A stretch of 64,000 bases of DNA, taken from positions 124,001-188,000 of the forward strand of contig LT629952.1 of the NCBI GenBank assembly GCA_900104565.1, given 5' to 3'. The notes below the pieces were generated by a model. It did not search any database. It was given only the letters and a program-made list of their open reading frames with translations, and had not been told where the DNA came from. This document shows positions 20,701-27,527 of the stretch, piece by piece. How positions within the stretch are numbered: position 1 is the stretch's first letter; each line of letters begins with the position of its first letter. This DNA is from Ruminococcaceae bacterium Marseille-P2935. Its GTDB lineage: Bacteria > Bacillota > Clostridia > Oscillospirales > Ruminococcaceae. A program made the position numbers and the translations under genes.

Positions 20701-20730
20701 TTGACAGGTTAGCGTTATTCATTGTATAAT
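20701..20730 (+). promoter_or_regulatory. Near-consensus promoter of rpsU
   Basis: TTGACA (20701-20706) and TATAAT (20725-20730), both perfect consensus boxes, separated by 18 bp. It lies 64 bp before the rpsU start and is the strongest promoter match seen in the window. Confidence 0.8.
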
Positions 20731-20793
20731 ATTAGATGTTATCCGTAATTATGGATATATTACTCCTGCTGCGGCGATAGGAGGGAATTGGAA

Positions 20794-20961
20794 ATGAAAC
20801 TTAAAGAGAACGAGTCTTTGGATAGTGCACTCAGAAGATTTAAAAGAGAATGCGCGAAATCCGGCGTATTGGCCGAGGTTCGCAAAAGAGAGCATTACGA
20901 GAAACCTTCTGTGAAGCGTAAGAAAAAGTCCGAAGCTGCGCGCAAACGCAAATTTAAATAA
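20794..20961 (+). CDS. rpsU: 30S ribosomal protein S21
   Basis: Small basic protein of the 30S subunit (bS21) that helps mRNA anti-Shine-Dalgarno pairing. 55 residues; [15 protein letters not shown] and the basic tail [15 protein letters not shown] are diagnostic. TAGGAGG at 20779-20785 precedes the ATG. Single-gene unit: own strong promoter and a terminator 22 bp after the stop. Confidence 0.96.
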   Translation: MKLKENESLDSALRRFKRECAKSGVLAEVRKREHYEKPSVKRKKKSEAARKRKFK

Positions 20962-20982
20962 GCAAAGCATGTACAGATGATG

Positions 20983-21007
20983 AAAGCGAGCGTTTGCTCG
21001 CTTTTTC
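20983..21007 (+). terminator. Rho-independent terminator after rpsU
   Basis: AAAGCGAGC pairs with GCTCGCTTT around a GTTT loop, followed by TT. Confidence 0.85.
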
Positions 21008-21035
21008 ATTTGTGTTTTTTATTTGAATAAGATAT

Positions 21036-21264
21036 AATAACCTCACGGTGTACCCCAAATCAAAGATTTGGACACCTGAGAGAACATTGATACTTCGTAT
21101 GAATAACCTCACGGTGTACCCCAAATCAAAGATTTGGACACCTGAGAGAACATTGATACTTCGTATGAATAACCTCACGGTGTACCCCAAATCAAAGATT
21201 TGGACACCTGAGAGAACATTGATACTTCGTATGAATAACCTCACGGTGTACCCCAAATCAAAGA
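21036..21264. repeat. 66-bp tandem repeat, three full copies plus a partial fourth
   Basis: Identical units start at 21041, 21107, 21173 and 21239 (CCTCACGGTGTACCCC), period exactly 66 bp. Each unit contains a hairpin: GGTGTACCCCAAATC pairs with GATTTGGACACC around a 3-base loop. Because 66 is a multiple of three, both strands show spurious repetitive open frames. It lies between rpsU and yqeG. Related, diverged sequence occurs near 23466 and, inverted, near 53408. Confidence 0.95.
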
Positions 21265-21473
21265 ATGAATACTTTACGGTATTAAGTGAGGAGCTAATGT
21301 GCCCGCAGTGAAAGTACCTGCAACTGTAGTGGTATCTTTCGCTTCGGGGCCAATATTACCCCAAATAAGAAAAATAAACTGCGGTTTTATTATTAATCAT
21401 TATAAATTCATTATAAAAACTAGCCATTTACTCGAGGCATATCAAATAAAACGACGCATTTTGGAGGATAGAG

Positions 21474-21974
21474 ATGTCGATACTATATCCGGATCTGCTT
21501 TTACGCAGGGTGCACGATATTACGCCGGAATTTTTAAATGAAAATCATATTGCGGGCCTGCTGTTAGATGTGGACAATACTCTGGCTTTGCCAGATGATC
21601 ATGTAGTGCCGGATCAGGTAAAGGAATGGGTTGACCGAATGAAGGCTTTTGGGGTCAAGCTGATGGTAGTTTCCAATAACTCCAATGAAAGAGTAAAGCC
21701 TTTTGCCGAAAAAATAGGGCTCCGGTTTGTGGCAAATGCCCTTAAACCATTGCCTTGTGGAATGCACAAGGCTGCAAAGCTTTTAGGGTTGCCCAAAAAG
21801 AATGTAGCGGTAGTTGGTGACCAAATTTTTACCGATACTCTGGCAGCTAACCTGTTAGGTTGTACCAGTATTCTGGTAGAACCGATGGTCGAGGGCGGGG
21901 GGCATGGAATTGAGTTCCGGCGCAAACTGGAAGTAAAAGTGCTTCACCATCGGTCTAAAAAATATTCTAGGTAA
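21474..21974 (+). CDS. yqeG: YqeG-family HAD phosphatase
   Basis: HAD-superfamily IIIA phosphatase of unknown substrate, conserved in Firmicutes. 166 residues. Nucleophile motif LLLDVDNTLA (about 30-39), motif II VVSNNS, Lys in NALKPLP and the acidic motif VVGDQIFTDTLAAN. TTGGAGG precedes the ATG. In many Firmicutes yqeG lies with aroE, nadD and yqeK genes; here it stands before an endonuclease-IV-like gene and aroQ. Confidence 0.92.
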   Translation: MSILYPDLLLRRVHDITPEFLNENHIAGLLLDVDNTLALPDDHVVPDQVKEWVDRMKAFGVKLMVVSNNSNERVKPFAEKIGLRFVANALKPLPCGMHKAAKLLGLPKKNVAVVGDQIFTDTLAANLLGCTSILVEPMVEGGGHGIEFRRKLEVKVLHHRSKKYSR

Positions 21975-22155
21975 AGAAGTTTCAGTTAACAAACACTTTT
22001 TTTCAGATACATATTTTCTGTTAGGCGCATAAGCACCCGGAAAATGTTTATGTATTTTACTTTTAGGAAGTCTTTTCCTGCTTTTGACACCGTGTACAGC
22101 AAGTGCTGTAATTTGAATTAATAGCCGATAATAAGCGGCGGACTGGGGGATGAAA

Positions 22156-23040
22156 ATGGTACGTTTTGGACCGGCGGGTAATTCAGACAGTTTTACTGCC
22201 ATGGGATTTAAAAAGACCGCACAAATACCTGAATATGTGCACAAAATGGGCTTGAATGCTTATGAATATCAATGTGGGCGGGGGGTACGCATATCAACTG
22301 AATCTGCCAATGAGCTTGGAAGGCTGGCAAAAGAATATGGAATTCAGCTTTCGCTGCATGCACCGTACTACATTTCTATGTCCAGTATAGAAGAAGAAAA
22401 ACGGTTAAATTCAATACAGTATATTCTTCAGTCTGCACGTGCCGCCCACGATATGGGGGCAGAACGTATTATTGTTCATTCCGGTTCCTGTTCTAAAATA
22501 TCACGGGAAGAGGCGTTGGCGCTGGCGATTGATACTATGAAGCTGGCGGTAAAGGCTTTGGACGATAATGGGTATTCGCATATCCGTATTTGCCCCGAAA
22601 CCATGGGAAAGGTAAACCAGCTGGGTACTCTGGATGAGGTGTTAGAGCTTTGCAAGGTTGATGAGAGGTTAATTCCTTGTATCGACTTTGGCCATTTAAA
22701 CGCCCGTACCTTTGGTGGCTTAAAAAGCTATAAAGATTTTGCTGCAATATTTGATCAGATGGAAAATAAACTTGGCTCTTCTAGAATGAAAGAGTTTCAT
22801 TCTCATTTTTCCAAGATAGAATATACTCAAAAAGGCGGGGAAAAAGCACATTTAACTTTTTCAGATACTCTGTTTGGGCCAAACTTTGAACCGGTGGCCG
22901 ACCTGATTGTTCGAAAAAACTGTTCCCCTATTATTATTTGTGAATCGGCAGGTACCCAGGCGGAAGATGCATACGCCATGAAAGAGATGTATGAAAAAGC
23001 AATTGAAAATCAGTGTAAAAGGCAGACAACGGAGGAATAA
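22156..23040 (+). CDS. Endonuclease IV-like TIM-barrel protein
   Basis: Xylose-isomerase-like TIM barrel, closest in pattern to apurinic endonuclease IV. 295 residues. Metal-ligand-type motifs are visible: LSLHAPYYI, RIIVHSGS, ICPETMGK, CIDFGHLNA, EFHSHFSK and IICESAG. It differs from textbook Nfo in several motifs, so DNA repair activity is probable rather than certain. ATG 22156 is preferred over ATG 22150 because the G-rich ribosome binding site ends at 22149. aroQ begins one base after its stop. Confidence 0.8.
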   Translation: MVRFGPAGNSDSFTAMGFKKTAQIPEYVHKMGLNAYEYQCGRGVRISTESANELGRLAKEYGIQLSLHAPYYISMSSIEEEKRLNSIQYILQSARAAHDMGAERIIVHSGSCSKISREEALALAIDTMKLAVKALDDNGYSHIRICPETMGKVNQLGTLDEVLELCKVDERLIPCIDFGHLNARTFGGLKSYKDFAAIFDQMENKLGSSRMKEFHSHFSKIEYTQKGGEKAHLTFSDTLFGPNFEPVADLIVRKNCSPIIICESAGTQAEDAYAMKEMYEKAIENQCKRQTTEE

Positions 23041-23041
23041 C

Positions 23042-23473
23042 ATGAAAAAGGTGTTAGTGATTCACGGACCTAATATTAACCTCACCGGAATACGGGAAAC
23101 CGGTGTGTATGGCAAGGAGGATATTGACAGCATTAATCTGCAGATTATGGATAAAGCTGAGGAATTGGGGTTTAGCTGCAAGATTTTCCAGTCAAACAGC
23201 GAAGGAGAAATCATTGACCAGCTGCATGCAGCTATGTCTGATTTTGATGGAGTCGTCATGAATGCAGGTGCATATACCCATTACAGCTATGCAATTCGTG
23301 ATGCGATAGCCACAATAAAACTGCCAACAGTGGAAGTGCATTTTTCCAATATTCATGCAAGGGATGAGTTCCGCAGTAAATCGGTGCTGGCGCCTGTTTG
23401 TGTTGGTCAGATTGCAGGGTTTGGAAAATACAGTTACATATTGGCGCTGGAAGCGTTGAAAAATATAATATAG
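23042..23473 (+). CDS. aroQ: Type II 3-dehydroquinate dehydratase
   Basis: Third step of the shikimate pathway: dehydroquinate to dehydroshikimate. 143 residues, usual for the dodecameric type II enzyme. IHGPNINLTGIRE, QSNSEGEIID, MNAGAYTHYS and VEVHFSNIHARDEFR carry the active-site residues. ATG 23042 with GGAGG just upstream. First of an aroQ-pepP-efp block common in Firmicutes, although about 450 bp of repeat-like sequence interrupts it here. Confidence 0.96.
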   Translation: MKKVLVIHGPNINLTGIRETGVYGKEDIDSINLQIMDKAEELGFSCKIFQSNSEGEIIDQLHAAMSDFDGVVMNAGAYTHYSYAIRDAIATIKLPTVEVHFSNIHARDEFRSKSVLAPVCVGQIAGFGKYSYILALEALKNII

Positions 23474-23556
23474 TAACCCCACCCGTTACTAAAACCAAAG
23501 ATTTTGAACAGGTCCCGACAACATTAATACGCTTTTCCTATGAATCACCCCACAGC
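23466..23556. repeat. Diverged single copy related to the 66-bp repeat
   Basis: Sequence after aroQ aligns by eye with the 66-bp unit: TAACCCCAC for TAACCTCAC, CCAAAGATTTTGAACA for TCAAAGATTTGGACAC, ACATTAATAC for ACATTGATAC and CTATGAATCACCCCAC for GTATGAATAACCTCAC, in the same order and spacing within a few bases. Confidence 0.55.
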
Positions 23557-23924
23557 ACATATTCCAACGGTGTTCTTTTGCTTACTACCCTGTACCTGCT
23601 GACGAGGACCTAGTTGTTTATTTTGTTTGCAGAGGCCCTGCTGCATGCGTCCCCTACGGGGAGGTGTTATGCCCTCGCGGGCCGAGTTGAGTGGGGCAAC
23701 ATGAAAAATGGGAAGCTCACCGTTTGGAGATATGCGTCCACCCGTGTTTTACGCATGGGCACAAGTAAATGCGAAAGGGTAGTGTGGAAAAGTGTTCGCC
23801 TTAGGTTGCCGGCATACATGCGAAATTTTCATTCATACAATGTGTTTCTGATAGAATTTGAGATTACCCACCACAATTTGAAACTAAAAAAGGTAGATAT
23901 ACCTGTTGGAAAGGCAGACCTGCA
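23557..23924. other. Intergenic region between aroQ and pepP
   Basis: About 370 bp. It contains short GC-rich inverted pieces (GTCCCCTACGGGGAGG near 23648; CCCTCGCGGG near 23672). An open frame spans 23614-23928 but has no ribosome binding site or family resemblance. It may be decayed repeat sequence. Confidence 0.4.
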
Positions 23925-24992
23925 ATGAGCAAAATAGAACAGTTAGCTAAAAACCTACCCGATGGTGTTGATGCCGCGCTTATATTAAGTGACGAAAACC
24001 GCTTATATTATACCGAGATGGAATCTACCGCCGGAACGTTGTTTGTAACCCGTGAAGCTGCTTATTTAGTGATTGATTTTCGCTATATAGAAGCAGCCCG
24101 CAACCGCGTAAGGGATTGTCAGGTAATATTGCAGGATAAACTTGCTGACCAGATTAACGAACTGATTGCACGCCACCAAGTAAAAGCAGTTGCGATTGAA
24201 AGCGGTTATGCCACGGTAGCCCAATACCTGTATTGGAAAAAACGAATTCGAGATGCCCGGCTGCTGATGGATGAAAAGTTGAATGATGTGATTTTACATC
24301 AGCGTAGGTTTAAGACCGAGCAAGAGATTAAGCTGATACAGCAGGCGCAGAATATTGCTGATGAAGCTTTTGAGTTTGCATTAAATCGGATTAAGCCCGG
24401 TTTAACCGAACTTGAACTGGAATTGGATATGGAGTTTTTCTGCCGTGGAAAAGGCTCACAGGGCGTATCCTTTCCGTTTATCGTGGTTTCCGGGAAAAAC
24501 AGCGCACTGCCTCACGGTGTACCAACCACGAAACCAATTGAGGCAGGGGATTTTGTCACCATGGACTTTGGCGCGGTCATAGATGGCTACCGTTCCGACA
24601 TGACACGTACGGTAGCGGTTGGAAAGGTAAGCGACGAGCAAAAGCTGGTGTACGACACTGTATTGAAGGCACAGCTTGAAGCAGAGAAGGCGGTATGCCC
24701 TGGCAAGAGCTGTTTTGAGATTGATAAGATTGCCCGGGATATTATTCATGAAGCTGGATTTGAAGGCTGTTTTGGTCATGGGCTGGGCCATTCGGTTGGT
24801 ATTGAAATCCATGAGGAACCCCGTTTTAGCCCCGCCAGCACGGATCAGTGTGAGGCGGGTATCGTTATGACGATTGAACCGGGCATCTACCTGGAGGGTA
24901 GATTTGGCTGCCGGATTGAGGATATGGTGCTGATTACTGCCGATGGTAGCCATAATTTTGCGCATAGCAGCAAGAATTTAATCATTTTATAA
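23925..24992 (+). CDS. M24-family aminopeptidase (Xaa-Pro type)
   Basis: Dinuclear-metal peptidase that releases an N-terminal residue ahead of proline. 355 residues: creatinase-like N-terminal domain (1-120) and pita-bread catalytic domain. The five metal ligands are visible in MDFGAVIDGYRSDMTRT (two Asp), FGHGLGHSVG (His), TIEPGIYL (Glu) and CRIEDMVL (Glu). Placement just before efp is conserved and makes cytosolic peptide turnover the likely role. Confidence 0.93.
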   Translation: MSKIEQLAKNLPDGVDAALILSDENRLYYTEMESTAGTLFVTREAAYLVIDFRYIEAARNRVRDCQVILQDKLADQINELIARHQVKAVAIESGYATVAQYLYWKKRIRDARLLMDEKLNDVILHQRRFKTEQEIKLIQQAQNIADEAFEFALNRIKPGLTELELELDMEFFCRGKGSQGVSFPFIVVSGKNSALPHGVPTTKPIEAGDFVTMDFGAVIDGYRSDMTRTVAVGKVSDEQKLVYDTVLKAQLEAEKAVCPGKSCFEIDKIARDIIHEAGFEGCFGHGLGHSVGIEIHEEPRFSPASTDQCEAGIVMTIEPGIYLEGRFGCRIEDMVLITADGSHNFAHSSKNLIIL

Positions 24993-25002
24993 TGGGAACT
25001 AC

Positions 25003-25031
25003 TTGAAAATTTCCTCATTTTAGGGTAGACT
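25003..25031 (+). promoter_or_regulatory. Predicted promoter of efp
   Basis: TTGAAA (25003-25008) and TAGACT (25026-25031) with 17-bp spacing, 48 bp before the efp start. Confidence 0.55.
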
Positions 25032-25078
25032 AAGAACGATAGATTTTTATGAGAAGTTTAATTTTGGAGGTTTAATAC

Positions 25079-25636
25079 ATGATTTCAGCTGGCGATTTTA
25101 GAAATGGCGCAACCTTTGATATGGACGGTAACGTTTTCCAGATTATCGAATTCCAGCACGTAAAACCAGGAAAAGGTGCGGCATTTGTTCGCACTAAAAT
25201 TCGCAACGTGATTTCGGGCGCTGTTGTTGAGAAAACCTTTAACCCAACCGAAAAATTCCCGACTGCTTACATTGAAAGAAAAGAGATGCAGTATCTTTAC
25301 AACGATGGCGACCTATACTATTTCATGGATAACGAAACCTACGAGAACCTGCCTATTAATAAAGGCATTTTGGGTGACGGTTTTAAATTTGTGAAAGAAA
25401 ATATGGACGTTAAGGTGCTTTCCTATAAAGGAAGCGTATTTGGCGTAGAGCCTCCTTTCTTTGTTGAACTGCAGGTAACCCAGACCGATCCTGGCTTTAA
25501 GGGTGATACTGCAACCAATGCAACCAAACCGGCAACCGTAGAAACCGGTGCCGAAGTTAGAGTTCCGCTATTCATTGAAGAGGGTGATATGATTCGTATT
25601 GATACCCGTACCGGAGAATATTTAGAGCGCGCATAA
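25079..25636 (+). CDS. efp: Translation elongation factor P
   Basis: Rescues ribosomes stalled at polyproline stretches. 185 residues in three beta-barrel domains. The tip loop reads [10 protein letters not shown], whose lysine is the site modified in other bacteria; [15 protein letters not shown] and [12 protein letters not shown] are family signatures. GGAGG precedes the ATG. Confidence 0.97.
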   Translation: MISAGDFRNGATFDMDGNVFQIIEFQHVKPGKGAAFVRTKIRNVISGAVVEKTFNPTEKFPTAYIERKEMQYLYNDGDLYYFMDNETYENLPINKGILGDGFKFVKENMDVKVLSYKGSVFGVEPPFFVELQVTQTDPGFKGDTATNATKPATVETGAEVRVPLFIEEGDMIRIDTRTGEYLERA

Positions 25637-25686
25637 AACAGTGAAAACTAAGCTACAATAAAACAGGGATAAAGGAGGACATGACC

Positions 25687-26127
25687 ATGACCGTAACCGA
25701 GAAAGTAGCGTATTTAAGAGGACTTGTTGAAGGTTTTGATATTGATCTTGCCAGCAAAGAGGGCAAAATTCTGAAGGCTATTACAGATGTATTGGACGAG
25801 TTGGCATTTTCGGTCGTAGATATGGAAGACGGCTATGCCGAGCTGAGTGAGCAGGTAGATGAGATTGACGAGGACCTGAACACCTTAGAGGAAGAGTATT
25901 ACGGCGAGCTGGATGACGAAGACGATGACTGCTGCTGTGACGAGGGTGATCTTTACGAAGTAGAGTGCCCTGCATGTGGTGATACCATCTGTATTGACGA
26001 AGATATGCTGTTGGAAGGCGAAATGGAATGCCCCAATTGCGGTGAAAAACTGGAATTTGAGCTTCCTGACGATTGCTGCTGTGGTGATGATGGCTGTGAT
26101 TGTGGCTGTGACCATGACCACGAATAA
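25687..26127 (+). CDS. CD1247-type protein with acidic linker and Cys-rich zinc-ribbon tail
   Basis: Uncharacterised clostridial protein. 146 residues from ATG 25687 (GGAGG ends 8-9 bases before it; ATG 25681 is too close). Residues 1-60 form a helical domain (EKVAYLRGLVEGFDID) resembling the N-terminal domain named after C. difficile CD1247; 60-80 are very acidic; then DDCCCDEGD, a CPAC...CPNC zinc ribbon, and a tail CCCGDDGCDCGCDHDHE rich in Cys, His and Asp. The tail looks metal binding. It follows efp by 50 bp and ends at a terminator, so it may be cotranscribed with efp. Confidence 0.75.
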   Translation: MTVTEKVAYLRGLVEGFDIDLASKEGKILKAITDVLDELAFSVVDMEDGYAELSEQVDEIDEDLNTLEEEYYGELDDEDDDCCCDEGDLYEVECPACGDTICIDEDMLLEGEMECPNCGEKLEFELPDDCCCGDDGCDCGCDHDHE

Positions 26128-26145
26128 TTGACGTATATTTCAAAT

Positions 26146-26177
26146 AAAAAGCGGCGGAATTTTCCGCCGCTTTTATT
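26146..26177 (+). terminator. Rho-independent terminator after the Cys-rich gene
   Basis: AAAAGCGGCGGAA pairs with TTCCGCCGCTTTT, followed by a short AT-rich stretch. Confidence 0.85.
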
Positions 26178-26303
26178 TGTGGCAAAAGGCAATTTGATCA
26201 GCCTCATCCTGCTTAGTACAATAACACCTGTATACCAAGTCTCGCAAAATAAGGAAGATTATAAAAAAAGTAAGAATATCCATAACTTTCAAACTAGATA
26301 TAC

Positions 26304-26350
26304 TTGCAAAAGGGCGAATATTCGTATAAAATATTACATGTTGGCCAACA
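26304..26350 (+). promoter_or_regulatory. Candidate promoter with palindromic operators before apbE-rnf
   Basis: TTGCAA (26304-26309) and TATAAA (26325-26330) are 15 bp apart. The palindrome CGAATATTCG (26315-26324) fills most of the spacer and TGTTGGCCAACA (26339-26350) lies just downstream. Both are perfect. The arrangement is what repressor sites look like, but the regulator is unknown and the 15-bp spacing is short. The rest of 26178-26447 shows nothing else. Confidence 0.4.
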
Positions 26351-26447
26351 GTTTGTATATGTTGTCATTAATTTAACAGTATATTGTGTATATTTTGTCA
26401 ATAAAATATTGGTTGGCTGTTGGGGATAAAAGTTGGGTGATAAAAAT

Positions 26448-27524
26448 TTGCAAAAAACCAAAAAAATAGTTTTAACGGTAGTGGGAATACTGCTGTTAGT
26501 TGCTGCTTTTGCAGTTGGAATATGGTGTTCTAATGAGCAAAAGGCCAATTCAACACCGGTAACCTCTATGCAGTTTATTATGGATACCTTTATTGAACAA
26601 AAGATGTATGGTCGCAGCGCCCAAAAGGTAGTCGATGAAATAAACAGCAGCCTAAAAGACTTTGAGCAGCGTATGTCCATGCATTTAGATGAGTCTGAAG
26701 TAACCATGATTAACCTGAATGCCGGGAAAAAGTTTGTAAGCGTATCTCAAGAGACATTTGACTGTATTAAGCTGGCAAAGGAATATTCTGAAAAATCAAA
26801 CGGCCGGTTTGATGTTACCATAGCACCACTGACAAAGCTGTGGGACATCACAGGCTTAGACCCAAGGGTGCCGCCAAAAGAAGAAATTGATAAGGCACTG
26901 GAGTTGGTGGACTACCAAGATATTTTACTGGATGAAAAAAATCGTGGTGTTATGTTGGCTAAAAAAGGACAGGCAATCGACTTAGGCGGTATTGCCAAAG
27001 GAATGGCCGCCGAGATTGTTATAAACATTGCCCGGGAAAAGGGAATTGAATCCGGTTATGTATCGCTGGGGGGAAACCTGGCAGTAATTGGCCAAAAGCC
27101 AGATGGCAGTGAATACGTGTTTGGCGTACGGGACCCACGAGGAGATGCATCGGAATATATTGGAACGGTTCATCTGCCTGGCAAGACAATGGCCACCACA
27201 GGCGACTATGAACGCTATTTTGTGGAAGATGGCGTGACTTACCACCATATTTTAGACCCCGCAACAGGTTATCCGTGCAAAAGTGATTTTATTTCGGTAA
27301 CAATCATTTCAGAACATGGCGCACTGGCGGATTACCTTTCAACAGCGCTGTTTATGATGGAGAAGGAAGATGCTTTATCTATGATAAACTCTGAAGAGTT
27401 TGAGGCGATTTTGGTCGATCAGGAAAAAAACGTTTATTGGTCCAACTCTTTGGAAGGTAACTTCCGCCCCAATGAAACCAAGACAGAGTACCAGTTTCAC
27501 TCTGCTGGGCGAGAAGGGAAGTGA
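26448..27524 (+). CDS. apbE: FAD:protein FMN transferase ApbE
   Basis: Attaches FMN covalently to threonine in extracytoplasmic flavoproteins such as RnfD and RnfG. About 358 residues. N-terminal membrane anchor (IVLTVVGILLLVAAFAVGIWC; no clear lipobox), then MDTFIEQKMYG, the substrate-pocket QAIDLGGIAKGMAAE, SLGGNLAVIG and HHILDPATGYP, all ApbE signatures. GGTGA at 26436-26440 fits TTG 26448; TTG 26433 is an in-frame alternative. Directly upstream of the RNF genes (3 bp gap), so it probably modifies this operon's own products. Confidence 0.95.
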   Translation: MQKTKKIVLTVVGILLLVAAFAVGIWCSNEQKANSTPVTSMQFIMDTFIEQKMYGRSAQKVVDEINSSLKDFEQRMSMHLDESEVTMINLNAGKKFVSVSQETFDCIKLAKEYSEKSNGRFDVTIAPLTKLWDITGLDPRVPPKEEIDKALELVDYQDILLDEKNRGVMLAKKGQAIDLGGIAKGMAAEIVINIAREKGIESGYVSLGGNLAVIGQKPDGSEYVFGVRDPRGDASEYIGTVHLPGKTMATTGDYERYFVEDGVTYHHILDPATGYPCKSDFISVTIISEHGALADYLSTALFMMEKEDALSMINSEEFEAILVDQEKNVYWSNSLEGNFRPNETKTEYQFHSAGREGK

Positions 27525-27527
27525 CAT

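Noticed and set aside
21036-21264. Possible CRISPR array
   Set aside because: The whole 66-bp unit is identical in each copy; there are no variable spacers and no cas genes.
20954-21311. Repetitive open frames on both strands over the 66-bp array
   Set aside because: Same cause: unit length divisible by three. Frames on both strands at once argue for non-coding repeat DNA.
23614-23928. 104-residue frame upstream of the M24 peptidase
   Set aside because: No ribosome binding site, odd composition and no recognisable family; it overlaps repeat-like sequence.
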